The notes beneath the pieces are model-generated. The model made no database searches, had not been told where the DNA came from, and saw only the letters and a list, made by a program, of their open reading frames with translations. DNA of 16,557 bases from an uncultured Lachnospiraceae bacterium. Lineage in GTDB: Bacteria > Bacillota > Clostridia > Lachnospirales > Lachnospiraceae. Of this stretch, positions 1-7,408 are shown piece after piece. The DNA lies in assembly GCA_905209865.1 (NCBI GenBank), contig CAJLUP010000032.1:1-16557 (forward strand). The letters are read 5' to 3'. The translations under genes were made by a program, and so were the position numbers. The first letter of the stretch is position 1. Each line of letters begins with the position of its first letter.

Positions 1-40
1 AAAAAGGGAGCTATTGCTCCATAGATGATTACTCATCTAT
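1..40 (-). terminator. Rho-independent terminator with a second upstream hairpin
   Basis: Read on the minus strand, two hairpins lie 25 bases after the stop of the OpgB-like gene. The first is an 8-bp stem (ATAGATGA / TCATCTAT, 4-base loop, 21-40). The second is a GC-containing 5-bp stem (GGAGC / GCTCC, 4-base loop, 7-20) followed directly by CTTTTT at the window edge. The second hairpin plus U-tract is a textbook intrinsic terminator; the role of the first is unclear. The U-tract may continue beyond the window. Confidence 0.85.
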
Positions 41-65
41 TTTGCAACAGCCCCAGATCTTCTTT

Positions 66-1883
66 TTATTTTACTTTACACGCAGTACTTCCTATTACAT
101 ATTCTACATCTGTAAATTCTATTGCCCGAACATCAATATAGTATTTTCCTTTTGCATTATTGAACAAATCAAATTTTATATTCGCTTCATATTCCGTCTC
201 ACTAATTTTTTCAGCATCTATCCATTGTAAATCTCTTTGACCTTCTTCTGTCCATACAGCCAAAACAATCGTATTTATTTTTTCTTTTATCGCAGGATCT
301 ATTTTTTCTATGCTCACTTTTATAGAATCCGATTCAACTTTTGTTTCAATGTATGCTCCTTCTTTTTTCCCTTCTCTGATTAATACAGTTTCATTGTTTT
401 TGTCTATTCCTGAAATTTCTTCTAAAAACTCCGATTTCTTTTTCAACTCAGCTTTTAGCATTTCCTCCCCAACACTTTCCATTAATGTTGGTTGGTCTGA
501 AAATAAATTTGTTCCAAGTCCCAGCCTATTTCCTTCTATTTTAACTCCCATAGCAGCCAACGTTGTCGGAAAATTATCCATTGTTGTATACATTCTCTTC
601 ATATTATTTATCGGATTAACAGCAGAATTAATATATGCTGTATACGTTCTTCGATCGTATTCTTCCTCTTCATCTACTTTTGCACAAAAGTCACTATCCA
701 TTGTCAAATGATCCCCTGATAATACGATTGTTGTATTCTCGTAAAACGGCTGTTGTTTTACCCATTCAATAAACTCATAAACTTGTTTACTTGAACATGC
801 CATAACATTTGCATACTGGTCTTCATAATCATTTGAACATTTCTCACACACATATCCATCTTCAAAATGCGTATCTGCCGTAAGCATTGTAAGGTTAAAT
901 GGCTCTTCTTGACGAGAAAGTTCCGTACATTTTTCTTTTGCAAACTCAAACAACTTCTCATCTTCGTATCCCCACCAAACTTTATAATCAGAAGGTATCT
1001 TAGCACTTTCTATTGCATAGTCGTAGTCATCCATGAAATAATCCCCATGTTCTGTAAAATATACTTTTCTTCCCCCAAATTCAGCTTTTGATCCAATAAG
1101 CAGCGTTTGAGAATACCCTTGTTCTTTTAATATATCTCCCAAAGTCATAATACCTGGGAAAAAGTGTTCCTGCGTATCCATATTATTTGCATTTATGTTT
1201 GTTTTCAATGGAATCCCTGATGTTTGAGCAAACAATCCTGCCATAGTCCATGTTGTACCTTCTACCGTATGACCGCCATTAAGATTTGCAGACTCACCTG
1301 AAAAATCTTCATTTTCTTGTGCGAGCTTTGTCAATTCCGGTATATAATTTTCCGAAAACGCACCCCCACTATTTTCATCTGCATATGTAGTTTCCATAGA
1401 TTCCAAATAAATATAAATAAGATTTCGTTTTTGTTCAGGAAACTCTAGATCAGCCATTTTAGGATCTATATAATGTTCTTCTATAAAACTAGATTTTGCA
1501 AATTGATTATACAGATACTCTCCTATCCCTATCTTTTCCCATGCTACATACAAAGAAATCACAATTCCGCCCATCGAAAGAAATATGCCGGTTATAACAA
1601 ACGAATTATAATATTTTGTTTTCCTTTTTATTATTAAAAATACAGAAAACAAAATTAAAACAAATACCATTGGAATAATACACTGCATTATGTATTCTAT
1701 AATCATATCTTGATTCGTACCATCCAAAGGTTCTGTAAGATGAAATACCAATTCATCCACAGCTAAATTAGGCCATGTTTTAAACATCCAGCGAACACTA
1801 AAGCCCAACAATATCGTTATTCCAACCATTATAATGGATAGAACCGTTCCTAAATACTTAATAAGTTTTTGAACTATTCCCAT
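66..1883 (-). CDS. OpgB/MdoB-like phosphoglycerol transferase (LTA-synthase/sulfatase superfamily) with C-terminal GBS_Bsp-like domain
   Basis: This is a membrane-anchored enzyme expected to transfer phosphoglycerol outside the cell. Residue numbers are for the 605-aa product. Three membrane segments lie near 7-29, 67-85 and 94-114, followed by an extracellular alkaline-phosphatase-fold domain of about 150-460. Visible motifs are YLESME near 160, GTTWTMAGL near 210 (probable nucleophile threonine), TADTH near 336-340 and SGDH near 389-392. GTTWTMAG...SGIPL and DTHFEDGYVCEKC resemble Escherichia coli OpgB more than Staphylococcus LtaS. Residues of about 510-597 (VLAVWTEEGQRDLQW and GKYYIDV) resemble the GBS_Bsp-like repeat of Gram-positive surface proteins. 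I chose ATG 1883 because AGGAG lies 8 bases upstream; the GTG at 1892 would overlap that site. The gene appears monocistronic, with its own promoter and terminator. The acceptor, whether lipoteichoic acid, a glycolipid or another glycan, cannot be told. Confidence 0.85.
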   Translation of the reverse strand: MGIVQKLIKYLGTVLSIIMVGITILLGFSVRWMFKTWPNLAVDELVFHLTEPLDGTNQDMIIEYIMQCIIPMVFVLILFSVFLIIKRKTKYYNSFVITGIFLSMGGIVISLYVAWEKIGIGEYLYNQFAKSSFIEEHYIDPKMADLEFPEQKRNLIYIYLESMETTYADENSGGAFSENYIPELTKLAQENEDFSGESANLNGGHTVEGTTWTMAGLFAQTSGIPLKTNINANNMDTQEHFFPGIMTLGDILKEQGYSQTLLIGSKAEFGGRKVYFTEHGDYFMDDYDYAIESAKIPSDYKVWWGYEDEKLFEFAKEKCTELSRQEEPFNLTMLTADTHFEDGYVCEKCSNDYEDQYANVMACSSKQVYEFIEWVKQQPFYENTTIVLSGDHLTMDSDFCAKVDEEEEYDRRTYTAYINSAVNPINNMKRMYTTMDNFPTTLAAMGVKIEGNRLGLGTNLFSDQPTLMESVGEEMLKAELKKKSEFLEEISGIDKNNETVLIREGKKEGAYIETKVESDSIKVSIEKIDPAIKEKINTIVLAVWTEEGQRDLQWIDAEKISETEYEANIKFDLFNNAKGKYYIDVRAIEFTDVEYVIGSTACKVK

Positions 1884-1891
1884 ATTTTGCA

Positions 1892-1896
1892 CTCCT
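1892..1896 (-). promoter_or_regulatory. Ribosome binding site AGGAG that fixes the start of the OpgB-like gene
   Basis: AGGAG on the minus strand sits 8 bases before ATG 1883. The alternative in-frame GTG ending at 1892 uses the last base of this motif as its first base, so the ribosome could not use both. This favours a start nine bases later than the longest frame. Confidence 0.7.
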
Positions 1897-1947
1897 GTTA
1901 TATGTATATTCTTAAGTTTTTTTTAATTTTAACGCAAATCCTTTACT

Positions 1948-1976
1948 AGTTTAACTTTTTGTAAAATTAATGTCAA
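1948..1976 (-). promoter_or_regulatory. Sigma-A type promoter for the OpgB-like gene
   Basis: On the minus strand, a perfect -35 TTGACA (1971-1976), a 17-base spacer and -10 TAAACT (1948-1953) precede the gene. Transcription would begin near 1941, giving a leader of roughly 55-60 bases. The -35 and spacer are ideal; the -10 matches TATAAT at four of six positions, including the first T, second A and last T. Confidence 0.7.
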
Positions 1977-2119
1977 CCAAATTTTTGCCCTCATCAAAAA
2001 GACTTATGCAACAACACAATGTACTTTTTATATCCAAAACATTCTTAATTTAATTACTTTTTCTTATTCTCCTTTTAAACATTTTCATATTACAGAAGCT
2101 CCAAAAGCCATTCCCACTC

Positions 2120-2171
2120 AAAAACAGAACTGCTCACCATAGTTTACTCAACCATCTGCAAACAGCTCTGT
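2120..2171 (-). terminator. Candidate intrinsic terminator of the LCP gene
   Basis: On the minus strand a 9-bp stem, ACAGAGCTG (2163-2171) with CAGTTCTGT (2124-2132) and one G-U pair, encloses a 30-base loop and ends in five U residues. It lies 74 bases after the LCP stop. The long loop makes this weaker than the terminator at 1-40, but no better candidate is seen in the gap. Confidence 0.45.
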
Positions 2172-2244
2172 CTATTCTATCCTACTATTTTCAGTTCTTT
2201 TTTAAATATAACCAAAAAAAATCCATATTTCCCGCATTATTTTA

Positions 2245-3789
2245 CTAGTTCAATGCTTCTCCGCTCTCAAGACTGCCGCCTTCTTCCACAACATTTGCCA
2301 ATTCAACAATACTGTTCACAACCTCTTCATCTGGATAAAGCACATACAACGGCATATCCGGTGCAGAGTAACAGTAATCTTCACCATCTGTTCCACTTGC
2401 TGCCACTGACTGAATCGTCCATTTTGCTCCAGACTTAAGCTGACTTTTTACAAGAGAATTCAGCTGTCCCTGCGAAACATTTGTTTCAATATCCTGACTC
2501 ACTTGATTAATGATCGAATTCGCCTTCAAAAGCATTGACGGGGAGAGAACTTTCTTAAGCATCGCCGTAATAACAGCCTGCTGATTCTTACCTCTCTGAT
2601 TGTCTCCGCCTTCTAAAGCATGACGTTCCCGGCTAAATGCAAGCGCCTGTTCTCCATTAAAGTGATTCATTCCCTGCTGCACTTCCATTTCATAGCCGGA
2701 CTCCCATCCGGTAGTAAATGCATACTCTGAATAAACATCAACGCCGCCCAAAATATCAACGATCTCTATAAGAGAGCTGAAATTCAACCGAACATAGTAA
2801 TTAATATCTGTTTCATACAACGCACCAAGAGTTTCCATTGACACATCAATTCCATACGTTCCGGCATGCGTCAGTTTATCACTCATTCCTCCGGATATTC
2901 CAGGTATCGGAATATAATAATCTCGCGGCGTTGTAATCAGTAGGATCTGATGGGTCGTAGGATTCACGACCGCAATAATATTCACATCACTTCGGATAGA
3001 ATCACGATCATCATCTGCTCCTTCCCCATATGTATCAATTCCACTGATATATACTGTAAATGGTCCTTTTGTCAGACTGTCATCTTTGGAAGAACCGCCG
3101 AAATCAAATTTTGTTTCAATCTCATGCTTATAAATAATGCGAATCTGATCACTATAACCTTCCACTGCACTTTCCATCAATTCTGTATAAGACTGATTAT
3201 AAATGATCGCATCAACTTCGCCCGCAGCAAGAGCTTCTGCCTGTTCCTGAACCGATGTATATTCTGTCGTAGCGATATCTCCTATCTGATCCTGAATATC
3301 AAGAACAGCAGCCTTCATATTTTCCGCTCCGGTGTTAAACTGTACTCCAAAATTATAGTCTGACGCATCTTCCAGAGTTTCTGCCGGATCATCTTTAAGA
3401 ACTGCAACAACCATCTTATCTACTTTTGAACCACCGCTCGTAATCGCTGCAATCATATTATTTGTCTTTGCAATATAATATGTACCGACAGCAAGCACCG
3501 CTATCATCAGAAGACTGTATATCTTTCCCATTGTTCCTTTTTTCTTCCTGACTGCCTGTGTTGTAAATGCAATGCACCACAAGAAAAAAAGAAGCAACGC
3601 TGCAAGTCCCAAATATTTCATCGGAAGCATGTCAAGCAGTATAAGAACTCCCATAAATGCCACGCTCATAATTGCCTGTAGAATCAGACAAAATTTCCCG
3701 AAACCGTTCTTCCTTGACCGCTCCGCATATTTTCCCTTATTATGATTCTTTCGCCCGGTATTTCCATTTGGTTTTTGTTTCTTTGACAT
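2245..3789 (-). CDS. LCP-family (LytR-CpsA-Psr) envelope protein with solute-binding-like region
   Basis: LCP proteins transfer undecaprenyl-linked glycopolymers onto peptidoglycan or protein at the outer membrane face. This 514-aa protein has a basic N-terminus (1-32), three membrane segments near 34-53, 57-79 and 90-107, and an LCP catalytic domain of about 243-410. Key LCP residues include the arginines of DSIRSD (266), TPRDYY (289), FSRER (387/389) and DNQRGKNQQ (399). Residues of about 122-222 (VVAVLKDD, GVQFNTGAENM, ALAAGEVDAIIYNQ) look like half of a family-3 extracellular solute-binding domain. Usual LCP proteins are shorter, with one membrane helix. AAGGA lies 9 bases before the ATG. 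It is 63 bases behind the nucleotidyltransferase gene and probably shares its transcript. The polymer it handles is unknown. Confidence 0.9.
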   Translation of the reverse strand: MSKKQKPNGNTGRKNHNKGKYAERSRKNGFGKFCLILQAIMSVAFMGVLILLDMLPMKYLGLAALLLFFLWCIAFTTQAVRKKKGTMGKIYSLLMIAVLAVGTYYIAKTNNMIAAITSGGSKVDKMVVAVLKDDPAETLEDASDYNFGVQFNTGAENMKAAVLDIQDQIGDIATTEYTSVQEQAEALAAGEVDAIIYNQSYTELMESAVEGYSDQIRIIYKHEIETKFDFGGSSKDDSLTKGPFTVYISGIDTYGEGADDDRDSIRSDVNIIAVVNPTTHQILLITTPRDYYIPIPGISGGMSDKLTHAGTYGIDVSMETLGALYETDINYYVRLNFSSLIEIVDILGGVDVYSEYAFTTGWESGYEMEVQQGMNHFNGEQALAFSRERHALEGGDNQRGKNQQAVITAMLKKVLSPSMLLKANSIINQVSQDIETNVSQGQLNSLVKSQLKSGAKWTIQSVAASGTDGEDYCYSAPDMPLYVLYPDEEVVNSIVELANVVEEGGSLESGEALN

Positions 3790-3852
3790 TTTAACAATTC
3801 CTTTTTCCGTTTTTGAAATGTACGGTTTTTCTTATATCCCCCCGGTCTTTCC

Positions 3853-4764
3853 TTACAGCTTGTCCGGATAAACCCCTTGATCTACCAGACTTTTCACCGC
3901 TTCTACAACCGTCTCGCGGTCCTCTTTGTATGTCACTCCAAACCATTGATCTTCGGACTTCAATACTTTCACACTTACTTTTCCATCTTCCAAAAGTTCT
4001 CCGATAATTGTCGGAAGCAAATATTCAGCTTTCAGATTCTCTGCATCCGTTTCGCTTAAAAACTGTCCAAAGCCCGTTTTTAATATCTCGAAAAATTCCG
4101 GTGTCAATCCCCACATATTCATAGATACCGGCGAATCCACATCATATTCTGTTTCACCGTTTTCCGTTCTGACAACCGCTCTGTCACCGTCTTTTTCTAT
4201 ATTATGCGTTTCAATAATTTCCTGAAGCATTCCGTCTTCATCTACACGGCAGATTCCTCTTGTTACGCCGCCGTTATCGCTCAATGTATTTTTTAATACA
4301 AAGCCAACCATACAAACTTGTATTTTATCAGCAGCAGTAATGCTTGTCAAATAGGAATATGCTTCTCTAAACGCGCTCTTTCCATAATAATCATCTGCAT
4401 TAATTACGAGAAACGGCTCATCCACAACATCCTTGCAGCATAAAATTGCCTGACCTGTTCCCCACGGTTTTGTTCTTCCTGCAAATTTCCCTGCGAACTG
4501 CTCCGGAATATCTGAAACTTCCTGATAAGCATAAGCAACTTCTATTTTCTGCGCGATCCGGTTTCCGATCACTTCTTTAAAATCTTTCTCTAAATCTTTT
4601 CTTATAACAAATACAACTTTGTCAAACCCGGCTTCAATCGCATCATAAATTGAATAATCCATTATAATTTCACCATTTGGTCCAATAGGAGCAAGCTGTT
4701 TAATTCCGCCCCCAAATCTGCTTCCTATTCCTGCCGCCATGATCACCAATGCTGCTCTGCTCAT
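3853..4764 (-). CDS. Nucleotidyltransferase-fold protein, probable sugar-phosphate nucleotidyltransferase
   Basis: The N-terminus carries the NTP_transferase signature: ALVIMAAGIGSRFGGGIKQ at 5-23 (nucleotide-binding glycine-rich loop with Arg16 and Lys22), then GPNGEIIMDYSIYDA. KPWGTGQAILC near 99-109 and INADDYYG near 121-128 supply the base-contact and metal-binding aspartate motifs. The family makes NDP-sugars from NTP and sugar-1-phosphate in the cytosol; substrate choice cannot be told. The 303-aa product is close to the length of GalU/RmlA-type enzymes. I start at ATG 4764, where GGAGG stands 5 bases upstream, not at the longer frame ending at 4797, which has no ribosome site and would add 11 non-conserved residues. 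It lies between an HPr-like gene and an LCP gene, consistent with a role in glycan precursor supply, but that is inference. Confidence 0.85.
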   Translation of the reverse strand: MSRAALVIMAAGIGSRFGGGIKQLAPIGPNGEIIMDYSIYDAIEAGFDKVVFVIRKDLEKDFKEVIGNRIAQKIEVAYAYQEVSDIPEQFAGKFAGRTKPWGTGQAILCCKDVVDEPFLVINADDYYGKSAFREAYSYLTSITAADKIQVCMVGFVLKNTLSDNGGVTRGICRVDEDGMLQEIIETHNIEKDGDRAVVRTENGETEYDVDSPVSMNMWGLTPEFFEILKTGFGQFLSETDAENLKAEYLLPTIIGELLEDGKVSVKVLKSEDQWFGVTYKEDRETVVEAVKSLVDQGVYPDKL

Positions 4765-4769
4765 TTTTT

Positions 4770-4774
4770 CCTCC
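4770..4774 (-). promoter_or_regulatory. Ribosome binding site GGAGG that fixes the nucleotidyltransferase start
   Basis: AAGGAGG followed by five A residues immediately precedes ATG 4764 and the conserved N-terminus. The upstream ATG candidates near 4797 have no purine-rich site, so the shorter start is favoured. Confidence 0.75.
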
Positions 4775-4837
4775 TTTTTCGTATCATTCATTATCATTCT
4801 GACACGGTTTCTTAGTATTCATTACTATTATCATCAC

Positions 4838-5110
4838 TTATATAAGTTCGTTTTCTACAACGCGAAGCATCTCCTGCAGCGCCTGTTCTTCATCTTCTCC
4901 TTCACAGATAATCTCAATCTCATCTCTGTCTTTGATACAAGCGCCAAGTACGCTGAGTACACTCTTGGCATTTGCCGTCACATTTTCGTTTTTCGTAATC
5001 TTTTCCACTGTAATCTTACTGTTAAACTGGATCGCTGCTTTGCAAAATGTTCCTGCCGGTCTTAAATGAAGTCCTGTAGGATTATTGATCACTATCTTTT
5101 TTCTTACCAT
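4838..5110 (-). CDS. HPr-family phosphocarrier protein, variant with insertion before the regulatory serine
   Basis: This 90-aa cytosolic protein matches HPr of the phosphotransferase system. GLHLRPAG at 13-20 places the phospho-accepting histidine at residue 15. AKSVLSVLGA at 48-57 places the serine equivalent to HPr Ser46 (the HPr-kinase target) at residue 50, four later than in Escherichia coli or Bacillus HPr because of a longer strand 2-3 turn (KITKNENVTAN). The C-terminal GEDEEQAL is typical. GGGAG lies 8 bases before the ATG. It follows cdaR after a 92-bp gap that holds a probable promoter. It might be the general HPr or a paralogue with a regulatory task; the insertion and the position beside cdaA/cdaR make the second reasonable but unproven, so I assign no ptsH symbol. 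Confidence 0.88.
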   Translation of the reverse strand: MVRKKIVINNPTGLHLRPAGTFCKAAIQFNSKITVEKITKNENVTANAKSVLSVLGACIKDRDEIEIICEGEDEEQALQEMLRVVENELI

Positions 5111-5164
5111 TACTTCGTCTCCCTTTATTCTGATCCCACTCTCTGACCCGCTGTCTTTCTTTTT

Positions 5165-5193
5165 CTGATATGACTGACAGACTTTTTTATCAA
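5165..5193 (-). promoter_or_regulatory. Probable promoter for the HPr-like gene
   Basis: On the minus strand, -35 TTGATA (5188-5193), a 17-base spacer and -10 TATCAG (5165-5170) lie just after the cdaR stop and about 55 bases before the HPr-like ATG. The -35 matches five of six and the -10 four of six consensus bases. It would allow the HPr-like, nucleotidyltransferase and LCP genes to be transcribed separately from cdaA-cdaR. Confidence 0.5.
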
Positions 5194-5202
5194 AGCCGTA
5201 AT

Positions 5203-6507
5203 TTACTGCTCTGCGCGGTCTGAGTCCGTATTGGTTTCGCTATCATTTTCCTTCTCTTTTTCTCCAACGGTAAGCTGCACAGTCACTTTTTTCATTAATG
5301 TAATACCGTTTGGAATATCTACTTCTACAAGCACATTATAGACGCCCGGCACTACATAGGCAGACATATCCACAGAAACCGCACTGCTGATATCAAGCGC
5401 TTCCAAAGCTTTTTGATCTCCGCTGAAACGGAGCGAAATCTCTGCATCCGGTTCATAAGAAACTTGCAGTCCTTCCGCCAAATTATTGATCTGTATAGAA
5501 CTCACCATGAAATTGATCGTTCTTGTCCCCTCTTCTTCTACCATTGCCGTAACAGTTACATTTGCTGTTTTCTCATCTACAAGGCGAACCCCCTCCGGCA
5601 GATATTCCGAAATATCAACTGCTTTTTGAACCGGTTCCGACGCCCCACTGACATCGATTGCCGGAACGTCAATCTCCTCAATCTTGTCAATTATTTCTTT
5701 TTCCCCATATATCTGAACTGTCTCCGGTTCACTGCTATATCCCGTATATTTGTATCCTTCTGCCGGCGTTCCTGAAACACTAAGTGCGATCGGAACACTC
5801 TTAATCTTCAATACTTCAACTGATACTGTAATACCGCTTTCTCCAAGGTTATTTCCCAATCGTGTCTGACTCACGGGATTTCCGCTAATATCATACAATC
5901 CAAGTTTTGCAGTTTCTTCACTGTCTTTTGATAATCCTTCTACATCAATAAGTGCAACAGCACGGTCAATCTGATCCAAAATAGACTCCGGACCTGTGAT
6001 CGTCACTTTATCTGGATTTACCGTCATATCACCTAATATATATCCGTCCCTGACTTTAGAATCTCCTGTACTTACCGTAAGAGAGAGAACTTTTTTCCCT
6101 GATTTTTCTCTTTGAATCTGCAAATTTCTCGGAGCCGCCTCCGCAGATTCATATTTCCCGGCAAAATTCGGTATCGATATTTTAATCGGAACAAGCCCTG
6201 TACTCGTATCCATCTCTTTAATATCTGCCGTTGCAATAATATCTTCTTTTGTCAATTTCTGCCGTACTTGTCTTGTTGCCGATACGACAACACTCACTTT
6301 CTCTTCCCCAAGCACTTGATAAGTATCGCCCGCTGACAAAATAATATCTTCATTTACAATCGTTACCGGAACCTCACTGAAAGTCTGTGTGCTCACAGGA
6401 TTATCCAGATTTACAACAATAAGCCACAAAAATGCCGCAAAAATAACTGCTATAATCTTTAGTCCTAAATTATCCGTAAACTTATGATTTTTCATTTTCT
6501 GCGCCAT
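5203..6507 (-). CDS. cdaR: CdaR, YbbR-repeat regulator of the diadenylate cyclase
   Basis: CdaR is a single-pass membrane protein that binds CdaA and modulates c-di-AMP synthesis. The 434-aa product has one membrane segment (about 15-33, GLKIIAVIFAAFLWLIVVNL, the hallmark YbbR N-terminus) followed by four YbbR-type repeats outside the membrane, near 46-135, 140-232, 236-322 and 328-415. Repeat landmarks are VTITGPESILDQI and VQIYGEKEIIDKI. The tail (416-434) is acidic and disordered. Two starts are possible: ATG 6507, overlapping cdaA by 16 bases, or ATG 6495, which forms an ATGA overlap with the cdaA stop and removes four residues. The first has only a poor, very close ribosome site, so translational coupling at 6495 is credible. 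No clear promoter lies between it and cdaA, so the two should be co-transcribed. Confidence 0.93.
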   Translation of the reverse strand: MAQKMKNHKFTDNLGLKIIAVIFAAFLWLIVVNLDNPVSTQTFSEVPVTIVNEDIILSAGDTYQVLGEEKVSVVVSATRQVRQKLTKEDIIATADIKEMDTSTGLVPIKISIPNFAGKYESAEAAPRNLQIQREKSGKKVLSLTVSTGDSKVRDGYILGDMTVNPDKVTITGPESILDQIDRAVALIDVEGLSKDSEETAKLGLYDISGNPVSQTRLGNNLGESGITVSVEVLKIKSVPIALSVSGTPAEGYKYTGYSSEPETVQIYGEKEIIDKIEEIDVPAIDVSGASEPVQKAVDISEYLPEGVRLVDEKTANVTVTAMVEEEGTRTINFMVSSIQINNLAEGLQVSYEPDAEISLRFSGDQKALEALDISSAVSVDMSAYVVPGVYNVLVEVDIPNGITLMKKVTVQLTVGEKEKENDSETNTDSDRAEQ

Positions 6508-7355
6508 CCTTTCCGTAAGAAAAACCGCTTTGAGTCAGCGTTTCTATACTGAATCCGGCTAAGGCGCTGCCTTAATTCTTCTCTTGTAATTCCTCTGTCC
6601 AACTGACCGCCCATTGCTACAGAAACAAGTCCCGTCTCCTCCGATACTGCAATCACAAGAGCATCACACACCTCGCTCATCCCCAAAGCAGCCCTATGTC
6701 TCGTTCCAAGATCTTTGCTGATCCGCATATTATCGGAAAGAGGGAGATAACATGTCGCAGAAGTGATCCTGTCGCCCCGTATAATAACAGCGCCATCATG
6801 AAGAGGTGTATTATGTTCAAAAATATTGATCAACACCTGGGATGACACTTTACAATCCAAGTCAATCCCGGTCATCTCATATTCCGTAAGCTGAATTGCC
6901 TGTTCTACTACGATCAAAGCACCTGTACAGACTTTTCCCATCTCGAAACAAGCTGTCACAATACTTTCTGCTGTCTGATCAGAAAAACGTTCATTCTCTC
7001 TGTTTTTATCAAAAGGATTAATATTGCTGAGCAGATTTTTCTCTCCGAGCTTCTCCAGCGCGCGCCGCAGTTCCGGCTGAAACACAACGACTGCCGCAAT
7101 AGCAAGTACATTGATCGACTGTGCCGCCAAGTATAAGATTGTATGCATCTGGAAGATCCATGCCAAAAGAATGAATGCACCAAGCATAATAATTCCTCTT
7201 AAAAGCATCCAAGCCTTTGTATTTTTAATCCAAAGCATAATCTCATACACGATTACGGCAACGATCAATATCTCGATCACATCTTTGATATGGATATCCG
7301 GAAAATACATACCATTTGTATAATTGTCCAAAATACTCCTTATCCAATCCAACAT
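6492..7355 (-). CDS. cdaA: CdaA diadenylate cyclase, membrane type
   Basis: It joins two ATP molecules to make cyclic di-AMP, a signal for osmolyte and cell-wall balance in Firmicutes. The 287-aa product has three membrane helices (about 24-42, 50-68, 72-91) and a cytosolic DAC domain from about 97. The two catalytic motifs are intact: DGA in PLHDGAVI (187-189) and RHR in GTRHRAALG (219-221). Length and layout match Bacillus CdaA (DacA). AAGGTGG, close to the anti-Shine-Dalgarno complement, stands about 10 bases before the ATG. It follows an uncharacterised membrane-protein gene after 53 bases and overlaps cdaR. The phosphoglucosamine mutase gene glmM, commonly third in cdaA-cdaR-glmM clusters, is not found here. 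Confidence 0.97.
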   Translation of the reverse strand: MLDWIRSILDNYTNGMYFPDIHIKDVIEILIVAVIVYEIMLWIKNTKAWMLLRGIIMLGAFILLAWIFQMHTILYLAAQSINVLAIAAVVVFQPELRRALEKLGEKNLLSNINPFDKNRENERFSDQTAESIVTACFEMGKVCTGALIVVEQAIQLTEYEMTGIDLDCKVSSQVLINIFEHNTPLHDGAVIIRGDRITSATCYLPLSDNMRISKDLGTRHRAALGMSEVCDALVIAVSEETGLVSVAMGGQLDRGITREELRQRLSRIQYRNADSKRFFLRKGWRRK

Positions 7356-7408
7356 ACCGTAATCACCACCTTATGATTTGTTTTTGTCTTTAATACATCG
7401 TTCTTTAT

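Larger units (their letters stand above)
1884..2244. other. 361-bp gene-free gap, AT-rich
   Basis: The gap between the LCP gene and the OpgB-like gene holds a candidate terminator (2120-2171), a near-consensus promoter (1948-1976) and a leader of about 55 bases for the OpgB-like gene. I see no credible coding frame, RNA gene or repeat family in the rest (about 1977-2119 and 2172-2244), which is rich in A and T runs. Confidence 0.6.

Noticed and set aside
42..1091. Several plus-strand open frames opposite the OpgB-like gene
   Set aside because: They are antisense shadows of a well-supported gene, with low-complexity Phe/Ser/Ile-rich products and no ribosome sites.
1890..1892. GTG start for the OpgB-like gene, three codons upstream
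   Set aside because: It overlaps the AGGAG that serves ATG 1883 and would have no ribosome site at proper spacing.
3790..3852. TATAAG in the gap before the LCP gene as a promoter -10
   Set aside because: No acceptable -35 at 16-18 bases; co-transcription with the nucleotidyltransferase is simpler.
4765..4797. Upstream ATG codons that would lengthen the nucleotidyltransferase by 11 residues
   Set aside because: They lack a ribosome site, and the strong GGAGG lies within this extension directly before ATG 4764.
5160..5200. CTGTC...GACAG inverted repeat between cdaR and the HPr-like gene as a terminator
   Set aside because: The arms are only 5 bp with a long loop and no U-tract on the minus strand; the promoter reading of the same stretch is stronger.
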